A DNA stretch of 64,000 nucleotides from Pelomonas sp052436255 (GCA_052436255.1 JBQVNP010000005.1:36680-100679); one strand, 5' to 3'. Positions 16,616 through 25,438 are shown, counted from the first letter of the stretch. Made by a program: numbers and translations. Notes: generated from the sequence alone by a model not told the origin.

Positions 16616-18372
16616 CGCTGTGGATTGCCCAGAATTTCGTGCCCCTCATGTTTGCGGGGCTGTTTCTGATGCTGCTGTCGGGCATTCCGGTGGCGTTCGG
16701 CCTGGCGGCCACCGGCCTGCTCTTCGGCTGGCTCGGCATGACGCTGACCGGCCTGCATCCTGAGGTGCTGAGCATCGGCGCAAGCCTGTTCCAGGCGCTG
16801 CCGCTGCGCGTGTTCGGCATCATGCAGAACGACACGCTGCTGGCGATCCCCTTCTTCACGCTGATGGGCATCATCCTCGAGCGCTCGGGCATGGCGGAAG
16901 ATTTGCTGGAGACGGTCGGCCAGGTCTTCGGCCCGGTGCGTGGCGGCTTGGCCATCGCCGTGGTGCTGGTCGGCGCACTGCTGGCGGCGACGACGGGTGT
17001 GGTGGCTGCGGCCGTCATCAGCATGGGCCTGATCTCACTGCCGATCATGCTGCGCTACGGCTACAACCGCAGCATCGCCACCGGCACCATCACGGCCAGC
17101 GGCACGTTGGCGCAGGCCATCCCGCCATCGCTGGTGCTCATCGTGCTCGCCGACCAACTCGGCCGCTCGGTGGGCGACATGTATGCCGGGGCGTTGGTGC
17201 CGGGCCTGCTGCTGGTCGGGCTCTATCTGCTGTTCATCGTCGCAGTCGCCATCGTCAAGCCGTCCTGGGTCCCCGCACTGCCGCCCGAGGCCCGCATCTA
17301 CAAGGAGGCCGACGGCTCGCCAGGCTACCGCTCGTTGCTGGTACTGATGCTGGTCTGCGTGGGCGTCGGCTGGCTTTGGCATGGCCAGCATGAGCGGCTC
17401 ATCAACCCGCTGATCGAACGGGAGTTGGCGGCCCCCGAAGACGAGCGGCTGATCCTGTCGATGACGGTCGGTGCACTGGTCGCCTGGGGCCTGGCATTGG
17501 CCAACAAGTTCCTGCGCCTGGGCCTGCTTTCGCGCCTGGCCCAGCAGGTGACCTTCGTGCTCATTCCGCCGCTGGTGCTGATCTTCCTGGTGCTTGGCAC
17601 GATTTTCCTGGGCGTGGCCACGCCCACGGAGGGCGGCGCCATGGGTGCCGTCGGCGCACTGTTCATGGCGCTGGCCAAGCGCCGGCTGTCGATGAAGCTG
17701 CTCAACCAGGCGCTGGACAACACGCTGCGCCTGTCGTGCTTTGTCCTCTTCATCCTGATCGGTTCCACGGTGTTCAGCTTCACCTTCAACGCGGCCGATG
17801 GCCATATCTGGGTGGAGCACCTGTTCGACAACATGCCCGGCGGCGCGTTGGGCTTCCTGATCATCGTGAACCTGCTGATCTTCGTGCTCGGCATGTTCAT
17901 CGACTTCTTCGAGATCGCCTTCATCGTCGTGCCCATCCTCGCGCCGGTGGCGGAGAAGATCCTGCCGGCACTGGTACCTGGAATACCGCCCGACATGGTG
18001 ATGATCTGGTTTGGCGTCATCGTCGCGATGAATCTGCAGACGTCCTTCCTGACGCCGCCCTTCGGCTTTGCGCTGTTCTACCTGCGTAGCGTGGCACCCG
18101 CCAAGGACTACAAGGACCGCGTCACCGAAGCCAACATCCCCGCCGTCACCACCGCACAGATTTACAAGGGCTCGATCGCCTTCATCGTGCTGCAGGTGGT
18201 AATGGTGGCCACCGTGATCGCCTTCCCGCAACTCGTCGCGGGCAATATCCAGGTGAGCGAGAAGATCGATGCGGAGGCGGCCATGGAACAGATGGCGCCC
18301 AAGGACGACATGTTCGACGTGCAGCCGGTCGAACCCCTCGAGAGCGAACAGCCTGCTTCCGCGCCGCAGTGA
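16612..18372 (+). CDS. TRAP transporter large permease (DctM-type)
   Basis: Main transport subunit with about 12-14 hydrophobic segments in 586 aa, longer than the usual 430 aa because of a hydrophilic insertion around residues 225-275 and a charged C-terminal tail. GIPVAFGLAATGLLFGWLG, the ATTGVVAAAVISMGLISLPIML segment and VATPTEGGAMGAVG are DctM features. The long form is typical of the 2-oxoacid (TakP-linked) group, in agreement with the binding protein next door. Start ATG 16612 overlaps the small permease stop. Confidence 0.93.
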   Translation: MTLWIAQNFVPLMFAGLFLMLLSGIPVAFGLAATGLLFGWLGMTLTGLHPEVLSIGASLFQALPLRVFGIMQNDTLLAIPFFTLMGIILERSGMAEDLLETVGQVFGPVRGGLAIAVVLVGALLAATTGVVAAAVISMGLISLPIMLRYGYNRSIATGTITASGTLAQAIPPSLVLIVLADQLGRSVGDMYAGALVPGLLLVGLYLLFIVAVAIVKPSWVPALPPEARIYKEADGSPGYRSLLVLMLVCVGVGWLWHGQHERLINPLIERELAAPEDERLILSMTVGALVAWGLALANKFLRLGLLSRLAQQVTFVLIPPLVLIFLVLGTIFLGVATPTEGGAMGAVGALFMALAKRRLSMKLLNQALDNTLRLSCFVLFILIGSTVFSFTFNAADGHIWVEHLFDNMPGGALGFLIIVNLLIFVLGMFIDFFEIAFIVVPILAPVAEKILPALVPGIPPDMVMIWFGVIVAMNLQTSFLTPPFGFALFYLRSVAPAKDYKDRVTEANIPAVTTAQIYKGSIAFIVLQVVMVATVIAFPQLVAGNIQVSEKIDAEAAMEQMAPKDDMFDVQPVEPLESEQPASAPQ

Positions 18373-18383
18373 GGCGCCACGAA

Positions 18384-18408
18384 AAAGGCCCCGCATCGCG
18401 GGGCCTTT
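18384..18408. terminator. bidirectional terminator between convergent TRAP genes
   Basis: Perfect 11-bp stem AAAGGCCCCGC / GCGGGGCCTTT with an ATC loop, flanked by A-rich and T-rich ends, so it can serve the permease genes from the left and the binding-protein gene from the right. Confidence 0.85.
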
Positions 18409-18427
18409 GGCATGAAGAGCTGGCAGC

Positions 18428-19522
18428 TTAGAGCTGGTTGACCTTGTTCTGCATATAGCGGTCGAAGATGGCTTCGGTGTAGCGGAACCAGCGGTTGCTG
18501 TCCTTGCGGAAGACTGCGTAATCCGCATAGACCTTCTTCCAGTTCGGGTTCTTGGCCGACAGATCGCTGTAGAGCGCCATCGACTCCTTGAACGCCAGGT
18601 CCATCACGTCCAGGGGCATCTGCACCAGCTTGGTCTTGTTGGCCAGCAATTGCGTCAGCGCCTGTGGATTGCGGGCGTCGTACTTGGCCTGCATCTCGAC
18701 GTGCGCATAGGCCGACGCCGCCTCGACGACCGCCTTGTACTCGGCCGACAGACCCTCGTAGGCCTTGGTGTTGATGTAGAGATCCAGCTGCGGGCCGCCC
18801 TCCCACCAGCCCGGGTAGTGGTAGAACGGTGCGACCTTGAAGAAGCCCAGCTTCAGATCGTCATAGGGGCCGACCCACTCCGCCGCGTCGATGGTGCCCT
18901 TTTCGAGCGCTTGGTAGATCTCACCGCCTGGGATGTTCTGCGGGACCATGCCCATGCGTTCGCAGACCCTGCCGGCAAAGCCGCCGACGCGGAACTTCAG
19001 CCCCTTCACGTCGGCGACCGACTTGATCTCCTTGCGATACCAGCCGCCCATCTGGGCGCCGGTGTTGCCCATCGGGAAATGGATGATGTTGTAGTTGCGG
19101 TAGAACTCCCGCATCAGCTTCAGACCATTGCCCTCGTACTGCCAGGCCGTCATCTGGCGGCTGTTCAGGCCGAAGGGGATGGCGCAGCCGATGGCGAAGG
19201 TTTCGTCCTTGCCGAAGAAGTAGTAAGGCGCCGTGTGCGCCATCTCGACCGTCGCGTTCTGCACGCCGTCGACGACGCCGAACGCCGGCATCAGCTCGCC
19301 GCCGGCATGCACCGAAATCTGGAACTTGCCACCGGTCATCTCTGAGACCTTCTTGGCGAACACTTCGGCCGCGCCGAAGATGGTGTCCAACGACTTCGGG
19401 AAGCTCGACGCGAGGCGCCAGCGCAATTGCGCCTGAGCTTGAACGATGGCGGGGGCGGCGCCTGCGGCCAACACGCCGGCCAGGCCTGCATTGCGCACAA
19501 AGGAACGACGTTCCATGGACAT
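18428..19522 (-). CDS. TRAP transporter substrate-binding protein, TakP-like
   Basis: Periplasmic solute-binding protein of 364 aa. The leader has a twin-arginine-type motif (ERRSFVRNAG) followed by a hydrophobic stretch and a likely cleavage after IVQAQA, suggesting Tat export. RWRLASSFPKSLDTIFGAAE and the ligand-carboxylate arginine region LKFRVGGFAGRV match 2-oxoacid-binding TakP proteins. TAAEWVGPYDDLKLG-like text (here IDAAEWVGPYDD) supports this group. It is encoded convergently to its permeases and not in their operon. A CAGGAGA ribosome site precedes it. Confidence 0.9.
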   Translation of the reverse strand: MSMERRSFVRNAGLAGVLAAGAAPAIVQAQAQLRWRLASSFPKSLDTIFGAAEVFAKKVSEMTGGKFQISVHAGGELMPAFGVVDGVQNATVEMAHTAPYYFFGKDETFAIGCAIPFGLNSRQMTAWQYEGNGLKLMREFYRNYNIIHFPMGNTGAQMGGWYRKEIKSVADVKGLKFRVGGFAGRVCERMGMVPQNIPGGEIYQALEKGTIDAAEWVGPYDDLKLGFFKVAPFYHYPGWWEGGPQLDLYINTKAYEGLSAEYKAVVEAASAYAHVEMQAKYDARNPQALTQLLANKTKLVQMPLDVMDLAFKESMALYSDLSAKNPNWKKVYADYAVFRKDSNRWFRYTEAIFDRYMQNKVNQL

Positions 19523-19645
19523 AGATGGGTCTCCTGCTTTCGGGTTCGTTCAGAGTAGAGGGCGGAGCGATTCTAGGAAGGTCGTCTCACGCACCGGCCG
19601 GGATTTACCCCGGCGCGAATGCTTGTACCGGCGCTGTCCCGGGGC

Positions 19646-21013
19646 TCAGTTGCCAGCCAGCTTCATGCCGGTGACCAGCACCGATCCAACGGTCTTGGTG
19701 CCCATCGAATACTCATCGGCACCGATGCCGACGATGTTCTGCAGCATGTCCTTGAGGTTGCCCGCGATGGTGACCTCGTGGACCGGGTAGGCGATCTCGC
19801 CGTTCTCGACCCAGTAGCCGCTGGCGCCGCGCGAGTAGTCGCCCGTCACATAGTTCACGCCCTGCCCCATCAGCTCGGTCACGAGCAGGCCGCGGCCAAG
19901 GCGGCGCAGCATCGTCGGCAGGTCGTCGCCGGGCGCCGTCGCACGGCTGGTCATGCGCAGATTGTGCGAACCGCCGGCATGGCCCGTCGTCTTCATGCCG
20001 AGCTTGCGTGCCGAATAGCTGGACAGGAAATAGCCCTGCAGCACGCCGCCCTCGACAACCGAGCGCGCCCGCGTCACGACGCCTTCGTCGTCGAAGGGCG
20101 AACTGCCCTTGCCCTTGGGCACATGGGGGTCCTCGGAGATGTCGATATGCGAGGCGGTGACCGGCTTGCCCAGGCTGTCGAGCAGAAAGGTCGTGCGGCG
20201 GTACAGCGCACCGCCGCTGGTGGCCTGCACCAGCGCGCCCAGCAGGCCGATGGCGACCGTGCTCTCGAACAGCACCGGCACCTCGGCGGTAGCGACCTTG
20301 CGTGCCTTCAGGCGCGACAGCGCGCGCTCCGACGCGTAACGGCCCACGGCCTCGGCAGGTGCGAGATCGGCGGCGTCGCGCATGGAGGTGTACCAGGCGT
20401 CGCGCTGCATGCCGGCCCCGCGGCCGGCAATCGGCGCCACCGACAGCGAATGCCGCGAGCTGGCATAGCCGCCGCGAAAGCCCCGTGTATTGCCCATCCA
20501 GAAATGCGACTGCTGGGCCGACACGGCCGCGCCCTCGCTATTGGTGATGCGCTTGTCCACGCCCAGGGCGGCAGCTTCGCAGCGCAGCGCAATCTCGGCA
20601 GCCTGGGCGGCGTCGATGGCCCAGGGATGGAAGAGGTCCAGCTCGGGCCGCGCGGTTGCATCCAGCGCCAGGTCGGCCTCGTCGGGCAGGCCGGCGAACT
20701 CATCCTCGGCCGTGAAACGCGCAATGTCATAAGCCGCACGAACCGTGTCGCGGATGGCCTGGGGCGAGAAGTCAGACGTGCTGGCATTGCCGCGGCGCTG
20801 GCCGAGGTAGACCGAGATGCCGAGCGACTTGTCGCGGTTGCGCTCGACGTTCTCCAGCTTGCCCAGGCGTGCCGAGACCGACAGCCCGCAACCCTCGGAC
20901 ACCTCGGCACCGGCGTCGGTGGCGCCGATCTTCTTCGCTTCGCCGAGGGCATCCTCGATCCACTGCTGGAACTGCTCGGGACTGTAGGCAAAACCGTTCT
21001 GGGGCTGGGGCAT
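19646..21013 (-). CDS. pmbA: metalloprotease PmbA (TldE)
   Basis: TldD/PmbA-family subunit that with TldD forms a heterodimeric protease which matures peptides and degrades antitoxins such as CcdA. Start ATG 21013 gives 455 aa (MPQPQNGFAYSPEQFQQWIED); a longer open frame upstream crosses into the divergent darP gene and is not plausible. Conserved text includes NRDKSLGISVYLG, NTRGFRGGYASS and the C-terminal ELMGQGVNYVTGDYSRGASGYWVENGEI-type glycine-rich core. It lacks the HExxxH of TldD, as expected. tldD itself is not in the window. Confidence 0.94.
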   Translation of the reverse strand: MPQPQNGFAYSPEQFQQWIEDALGEAKKIGATDAGAEVSEGCGLSVSARLGKLENVERNRDKSLGISVYLGQRRGNASTSDFSPQAIRDTVRAAYDIARFTAEDEFAGLPDEADLALDATARPELDLFHPWAIDAAQAAEIALRCEAAALGVDKRITNSEGAAVSAQQSHFWMGNTRGFRGGYASSRHSLSVAPIAGRGAGMQRDAWYTSMRDAADLAPAEAVGRYASERALSRLKARKVATAEVPVLFESTVAIGLLGALVQATSGGALYRRTTFLLDSLGKPVTASHIDISEDPHVPKGKGSSPFDDEGVVTRARSVVEGGVLQGYFLSSYSARKLGMKTTGHAGGSHNLRMTSRATAPGDDLPTMLRRLGRGLLVTELMGQGVNYVTGDYSRGASGYWVENGEIAYPVHEVTIAGNLKDMLQNIVGIGADEYSMGTKTVGSVLVTGMKLAGN

Positions 21014-21095
21014 GAAAGCAAAGCGCCGGGCGATGCCGGCGCCGGTGAAATGGGGTGGGGGACAATGATAAGACTCTGCCCTCTTCCGCACCGCG

Positions 21096-21629
21096 ATGCA
21101 CGATCCCATCCCTGAACTCGAAGACGACGACGACTTCGACCGCCCCAGCAAGAGCCAGCTCAAGCGCGACATGACCGCGCTGCAGAAGCTTGGCGAGGAC
21201 CTGATGGCCCTGCCCGAGTCGCGTTGGGAGCCGCTGGCCCTGCCCGAGATCCTGCACGACGCACTGCGCCACGCCAAGAAGATCACCAACTTCGAGGGCA
21301 AGCGCCGGCAGATCCAATACATCGGCAAGCTGATGCGCAAGATCGACCCCGAGCCCATCCGCGAGGCCGTGGCCGCCTTCAAGCTCGGCCATGCGCAGGA
21401 CAGCTTGCGGCTGCATCAGTCCGAACGCTGGCGCGAGCGTCTGCTCGCCAACGACGAGGCGCTGCAGGAGTTCCTGGCCCAGCACGCCGAGGTCGACATC
21501 CAGCAGTTGCGCAACCTCGTGCGCGCGGCGCGCAAGGACGCGGCCAACGAACCCGAACAGCGCAGCGGTCGCGCCTACCGCGAGCTGTTCCAGTTCATCA
21601 AGGCATCGGAAGCCGCGGCCGATGAGTGA
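21096..21629 (+). CDS. ribosome biogenesis factor DarP/YjgA (DUF615)
   Basis: A 177-aa helical DUF615 protein that binds late 50S precursors. The acidic N-terminus (ELEDDDDFDRPSKSQLKRDM) and the motif KKITNFEGKRRQIQYIGKLMR are characteristic. It is divergent from pmbA with an 82-base gap, an arrangement shared by many proteobacteria, and overlaps mog by eight bases. Confidence 0.93.
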   Translation: MHDPIPELEDDDDFDRPSKSQLKRDMTALQKLGEDLMALPESRWEPLALPEILHDALRHAKKITNFEGKRRQIQYIGKLMRKIDPEPIREAVAAFKLGHAQDSLRLHQSERWRERLLANDEALQEFLAQHAEVDIQQLRNLVRAARKDAANEPEQRSGRAYRELFQFIKASEAAADE

Positions 21630-22206
21630 CGCCGTCCCTGCACTCGTCCGTATCGGCATCGTGTCGATCAGCGACCGCGCATCGACGGGCGTCTACGAGG
21701 ACAAGGGCCTGCCGGCGCTCAAGGATTGGCTGACGAGCGCCTTGCACAACCCAATCAGCTTCGTACCACGCCTGATCCCCGACGAGCAGGCCGGCATCTC
21801 GGCCGCGCTCGTCGAGCTTGTCGACGTCGAGCACTGCGACCTGGTGCTGACCACCGGCGGCACAGGCCCCGCACCGCGCGACGTGACACCCGAGGCAACG
21901 CTGGCCATCGCCGACCGTGTCATGCCGGGTTTTGGCGAGCAGATGCGCCAGATCTCGCTGCACTTCGTGCCGACGGCGATCTTGTCGAGACAAGTCGCCA
22001 TCATTCGCGGCAAGGCGCTGGTCATCAACCTGCCCGGCCAGCCCAAGGCGATTGCGGAGACGCTGGCCGGCCATGAAAGGGCCAGCGGCATCTTCGCGGC
22101 CGTGCCCTATTGCATCGACCTGATCGGCGGGCCCTATCTGGCAACGCGCGACGAGGTCTGCAAGGCCTTCCGGCCGAAGTCGGCGCAGCGGCCGCCGGCT
22201 ACTTGA
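21622..22206 (+). CDS. mog: molybdopterin adenylyltransferase Mog
   Basis: Adenylates molybdopterin before molybdate insertion in molybdenum cofactor synthesis. The 194-aa sequence contains the MoCF-biosynthesis motif LTTGGTGPAPRDVTPEAT and the later INLPGQPKAIAETL. Start ATG 21622 lies in the end of darP. The 3' end overlaps the convergent cysE gene by eight bases. Confidence 0.94.
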   Translation: MSDAVPALVRIGIVSISDRASTGVYEDKGLPALKDWLTSALHNPISFVPRLIPDEQAGISAALVELVDVEHCDLVLTTGGTGPAPRDVTPEATLAIADRVMPGFGEQMRQISLHFVPTAILSRQVAIIRGKALVINLPGQPKAIAETLAGHERASGIFAAVPYCIDLIGGPYLATRDEVCKAFRPKSAQRPPAT

Positions 22207-22975
22207 CGAGCCGGGTCAGCTCGGCCGCGTCGAAGTTCTCGTCGCGCTGGGCATCGCAGGGCACGCAGTCGCCCACCGGCTGGCCCTGCCGCTCCGACAG
22301 CTTGCAGACGGCCGACCACAGCAGCGCGATTTGGTGCTCGTGGCCCGACGCGCTGTCGATGAGGCCGCGCATGGCCATGGCCACCGGGTCGTCGCCCTGG
22401 GTCACGCCATAGGCCGAGAAGCCCATCTTGGCAGCGGCTTGCTCGCGGGCCTGCTCGCTGGCGGCCTCGATGATGCGGGCCGGGTTGCCCACCGCAGTGG
22501 CACCCGCCGGCACCGGCTTGGTGACGACGGCACCCGAGCCGATGCGTGCGCCGGCCCCGACCGTGAAGCCCCCGAGTACCGAGGCATTGGCGCCGACGAT
22601 GACGCCGGGGCCCAGCGTCGGATGGCGCTTGGCGCCCTTCACCAGCGAGGTGCCGCCCAGCGTCACGCCCTGGTAGATGGTGCAGCCCTCGCCGATCTCG
22701 GCCATCTCGCCGATGACGATGCCCATGCCGTGGTCAATGAAAACCTTGCGGCCGATGCGCGCGCCGGGATGGATCTCGATACCGGTGAGAAAGCGCCCCC
22801 AGTGCGAAATCCAGCGCGCCAGCCACTGGAAGTCGCGCTGCCAGAACCAGTGGGCGCGGCGGTGGAACATCAGCGCATGCAGGCCCGGGTAGCAGGTCAG
22901 CACCTCCCACACCGAGCGGGCCGCCGGGTCGCGTTCGAGGATGAGGTCGATGTCTTCGCGCAGGCGCTGGAACAT
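22199..22975 (-). CDS. cysE: serine O-acetyltransferase
   Basis: First step of cysteine synthesis: acetyl-CoA plus serine to O-acetylserine. An N-terminal helical domain (MFQRLREDIDLILERDPAARS) is followed by left-handed hexapeptide repeats from about residue 65 (GIEIHPGARIG, FIDHGMGIVIGEMAEIG, TIYQGVTLGGT). The catalytic His/Asp stretch FIDHGMG is intact. The 258-aa length fits the SrpH/NifP-like short cysE type, with a C-terminal helical tail after the hexapeptides. Convergent with mog. Confidence 0.95.
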   Translation of the reverse strand: MFQRLREDIDLILERDPAARSVWEVLTCYPGLHALMFHRRAHWFWQRDFQWLARWISHWGRFLTGIEIHPGARIGRKVFIDHGMGIVIGEMAEIGEGCTIYQGVTLGGTSLVKGAKRHPTLGPGVIVGANASVLGGFTVGAGARIGSGAVVTKPVPAGATAVGNPARIIEAASEQAREQAAAKMGFSAYGVTQGDDPVAMAMRGLIDSASGHEHQIALLWSAVCKLSERQGQPVGDCVPCDAQRDENFDAAELTRLVK

Positions 22976-23015
22976 GGTGCTGCCAGGGGAGAAGGGCGGG
23001 CCAGTTTAGGTGCGG

Positions 23016-23753
23016 CTACTTTGAGCCTGCTGGCACTACGGTCTTGCTGATCTGCCTCGCGATACCGCGCAGGATGTGGACTTCCTCGTTCGTCAGCGCC
23101 GCACGATTGAAGAGTTGGTTCAGGCGCGGGATCAGCTTCTTCGGCGCGGCGGGGTCGAGGTAGCCGACATCCACGAGCGCGGTCTGCAGGTGCTCCAGCA
23201 GGCCTTGGACGGCGCGTGCATCGGCCACTTCAGCATCCGGCGTGCGCGCCTGCACGCCGAAGCCACCGAGCGACTGGCGCAGGTCGTAGGCCAGCAACTG
23301 CACGGCCTGCGCGAGGTTGAGCGAGCCGTAGTCCGGGTGGGTCGGGATGCTCAGCACTGCATGGCAGCGGTAGACGTCCTCGTTGCTCATGCCGTAGCGT
23401 TCGGAGCCGAACACCAGCGCCAGCCGCGGCGCCGCTGCACGGGCGGCCAGCTGGGCGAACAGCGCGCGTGGCTCGTGCGTCGGCGGGCCGAAGTCGCGTG
23501 GCGTCATGGCGGTCGCGCAGGCGAAGTCCACGCCGTCCAGTGCCTCGGCCAGCGTGTCGACGACGCGGGCGCGAGCCAGGATGTCCGCCGCCCCGCTGGC
23601 CATGGCGACGGCTTCCTCGTGGCAGAGCACATCGGCAAAGCGTGGCGCCACCAGCACCAGGTCCTTGAAGCCCATCACCTTCATCGCCCGCGCCGTGGCG
23701 CCGACGTTGCCGGCATGGCTGGTTTTGACGAGAACGAAGCGTGAGGATTCCAC
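23016..23753 (-). CDS. trmJ: tRNA (cytidine/uridine-2'-O-)-methyltransferase TrmJ
   Basis: SPOUT-class enzyme methylating the ribose of residue 32 in tRNAs. The N-terminal VLVKTSHAGNVGATARAMKVMGF, central LVFGSERYGMSNEDVYRCH and C-terminal SLNLAQAVQLLAYDL motifs are the SpoU/TrmJ signatures. The 245-aa length includes the extra C-terminal helical domain of TrmJ. Divergent from suhB, the conserved proteobacterial arrangement. Confidence 0.93.
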   Translation of the reverse strand: MESSRFVLVKTSHAGNVGATARAMKVMGFKDLVLVAPRFADVLCHEEAVAMASGAADILARARVVDTLAEALDGVDFACATAMTPRDFGPPTHEPRALFAQLAARAAAPRLALVFGSERYGMSNEDVYRCHAVLSIPTHPDYGSLNLAQAVQLLAYDLRQSLGGFGVQARTPDAEVADARAVQGLLEHLQTALVDVGYLDPAAPKKLIPRLNQLFNRAALTNEEVHILRGIARQISKTVVPAGSK

Positions 23754-23860
23754 GGGTTTACTCGGGGTCGGCGGCTAGAATCGCGCGATTATCCGGGCCA
23801 CCCTCGTGGTGAACCGCCGCTCTTTCCTCCCGTCAGCCCCTTCCCCAGCGAGTGCCACGC

Positions 23861-24793
23861 ATGCTGCAAACGTCCCACCATCCCATGCTCAATGTCGCCA
23901 TCAAGGCGGCGCGTGCGGCTGGCGCCATCATCAACCGCGCCTCGCTGGACCTCGAAGCTCTGCGCATCAATACCAAGAGCCCGAACGACTTCGTCACCGA
24001 GGTCGACCACGCTGCAGAAGGGGTGATCATCGAGACGCTGCTGGGCGCCTACCCGGACCACGGCATCCTCGCCGAAGAGTCGGGCCGCACCCACGGCGCC
24101 AAGCATTCCGAATACGTCTGGATCATCGATCCGCTGGACGGCACCACCAACTTCATCCACGGTCTGCCGATGTACTGCGTGTCCATCGCGCTGGCCCACC
24201 GCGGCGTCGTGCAGCAGGCCGTCGTCTACGACCCGACCCGCAACGATCTCTTCTACGCCACCAAGGGACGCGGCGCGTTCTGCAATGACCGCCGCCTGCG
24301 CGTGTCCAAGCGCACCCGCATGAGCGACTCGCTGATCGGTACCGGCTTCCCGTTCCGCCGCGGCGACAACTTCAAGCGCTACGTCAAGATGTTCGAGGAA
24401 GTCATGCAGCATTGCGCGGGCCTGCGCCGACCGGGTGCTGCGGCACTCGACCTGTGCTACGTGGCCGCTGGCTATTACGACGCCTTCTTCGAGACCGGAC
24501 TGCAGCCCTGGGACGTGGCGGCCGGCTCGCTCATCATCACCGAGGCTGGTGGCCTGATCGGCAACTTCACCGGCGAGGCCGACTATCTGCACCAGCGCGA
24601 GGTCGTTGCGGGCAACCCCAAGATCTACGCCCAACTGGTGACCATGCTGTCGCCCTACACCCGCGTCATCAAGGAAGAAGACACCGCCGCCGCGCCCGCT
24701 CCCGCCCCGGATGCCGAGGCTGCGCCGGTGGCCAGGAAGCGCGCCCCGGTGCGCATCAAGCGGGATGAAAAGGCCGACGACGCGCCGCTTTGA
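23861..24793 (+). CDS. suhB: inositol monophosphatase family protein SuhB
   Basis: Mg-dependent inositol-1-phosphatase family; SuhB also acts in rRNA transcription antitermination. Metal-binding motifs are present: AEESG near residue 65, WIIDPLDGTTNFIHG, and the C-terminal QPWDVAAGSLIITEAGG. I chose the start at MLQTSHHPMLN (23861) by analogy with MHPMLN of E. coli; ATG 23852 is also possible. The tail beyond residue 270 (Ala/Pro run, then basic residues) is an addition absent from E. coli SuhB. A TAGAAT hexamer lies at 23776-23781. Confidence 0.92.
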   Translation: MLQTSHHPMLNVAIKAARAAGAIINRASLDLEALRINTKSPNDFVTEVDHAAEGVIIETLLGAYPDHGILAEESGRTHGAKHSEYVWIIDPLDGTTNFIHGLPMYCVSIALAHRGVVQQAVVYDPTRNDLFYATKGRGAFCNDRRLRVSKRTRMSDSLIGTGFPFRRGDNFKRYVKMFEEVMQHCAGLRRPGAAALDLCYVAAGYYDAFFETGLQPWDVAAGSLIITEAGGLIGNFTGEADYLHQREVVAGNPKIYAQLVTMLSPYTRVIKEEDTAAAPAPAPDAEAAPVARKRAPVRIKRDEKADDAPL

Positions 24794-24811
24794 GCCGTGA
24801 TTGGTCCGACT

Positions 24812-24836
24812 CGAAGCCCTCCTTGCGAGGGCTTCG
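24812..24836 (+). terminator. terminator-like hairpin after suhB
   Basis: Ten-base perfect stem CGAAGCCCTC / GAGGGCTTCG with a CTTGC loop, followed by TCGTTT; the U tract is poor. Confidence 0.65.
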
Positions 24837-24939
24837 TCGTTTCCGGCCGTGAACGAGTTGGCAGCCAGCGCGACTCCGGGCTAACCCGCCCATGGCTGCG
24901 TGACTTCTGCACGGCCGAATCCCTTACCTGTGGGGGCTC

Positions 24940-24994
24940 GGATGGACAGAATGCGTGCAGCAACGCGGTCGAAACCGCTCTATTCCGTCCATCC
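24940..24994 (+). repeat. inverted-repeat leader structure before the TonB-like gene
   Basis: Outer arms of 13 bases (24940-24952 and 24982-24994) pair with one mismatch, and the loop holds a second hairpin GCGGT-CGAA-ACCGC (24965-24978). The structure ends 23 bases before the ATG at 25018. It could be a regulatory leader or an operator. Confidence 0.55.
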
Positions 24995-25017
24995 AACCTG
25001 CCCGAAAGTCGCTACCG

Positions 25018-25332
25018 ATGCTTGCCCGTTTCGCCCTCGCCCTCGCCCTCGTCGCCGCCGCATCACTGGCCCATGCCGACGCCAAGGTTCTGAAGAAGGT
25101 CGCCCCTGAGTACCCGAACGAGGCCATCAAGAAGAACATCAGCGCCGGCAGCGTGCGCGCCAAGATGACCATCGCCGGCGACGGCAAGGTTTCGGACGTC
25201 GCCATCGTCGAAGCCGAACCCAAGCGCGTGTTCGACCGCGCCGCTACCGAGGCCTTGAGCCAGTGGAAGTTCGAGGGAACCGGCGCCGCCCAGACGCATG
25301 AAGTCAAGCTGGTGTTCAAGTCGGAAGACTGA
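25018..25332 (+). CDS. TonB C-terminal domain protein, short exported form
   Basis: A 104-aa protein consisting of a cleavable signal peptide (MLARFALALALVAAASLAHA) and one TonB C-terminal domain (APEYPNEAIKKNISAGSVRAKMTI, then EALSQWKFEGTG). Unlike true TonB it has no retained N-terminal membrane anchor and no proline-rich spacer, so it is unlikely to transmit proton-motive energy by itself. ATG 25018 is chosen because the signal peptide starts there. A strong terminator follows. Function unknown. Confidence 0.8.
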   Translation: MLARFALALALVAAASLAHADAKVLKKVAPEYPNEAIKKNISAGSVRAKMTIAGDGKVSDVAIVEAEPKRVFDRAATEALSQWKFEGTGAAQTHEVKLVFKSED

Positions 25333-25369
25333 GTCCATCCGCTGCCAAGCGGCTCAAAAAGCACGCCAC

Positions 25370-25399
25370 AAGGGCCGGGAGCGCAAGCTTCCGGCCCTT
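25370..25399 (+). terminator. strong terminator after the TonB-like gene
   Basis: Thirteen-base stem from AAGGGCCGGGAGC to GCTTCCGGCCCTT (one G-T pair) capped by a GCAA tetraloop and followed by TTGCTTT. Confidence 0.85.
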
Positions 25400-25438
25400 T
25401 GCTTTGTGCCGCCCGGTCGCGCTGAAGGAGCGAGGACA

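Noticed and set aside
19597..19614. GCCGGG/CCCGGC hairpin between pmbA and the TRAP binding-protein gene
   Set aside because: Only six pairs and no T run; such GC hairpins are expected by chance at this composition.
21014..21382. Upstream extension of pmbA by 123 residues
   Set aside because: It is antisense to darP; the conserved PmbA sequence begins at ATG 21013.
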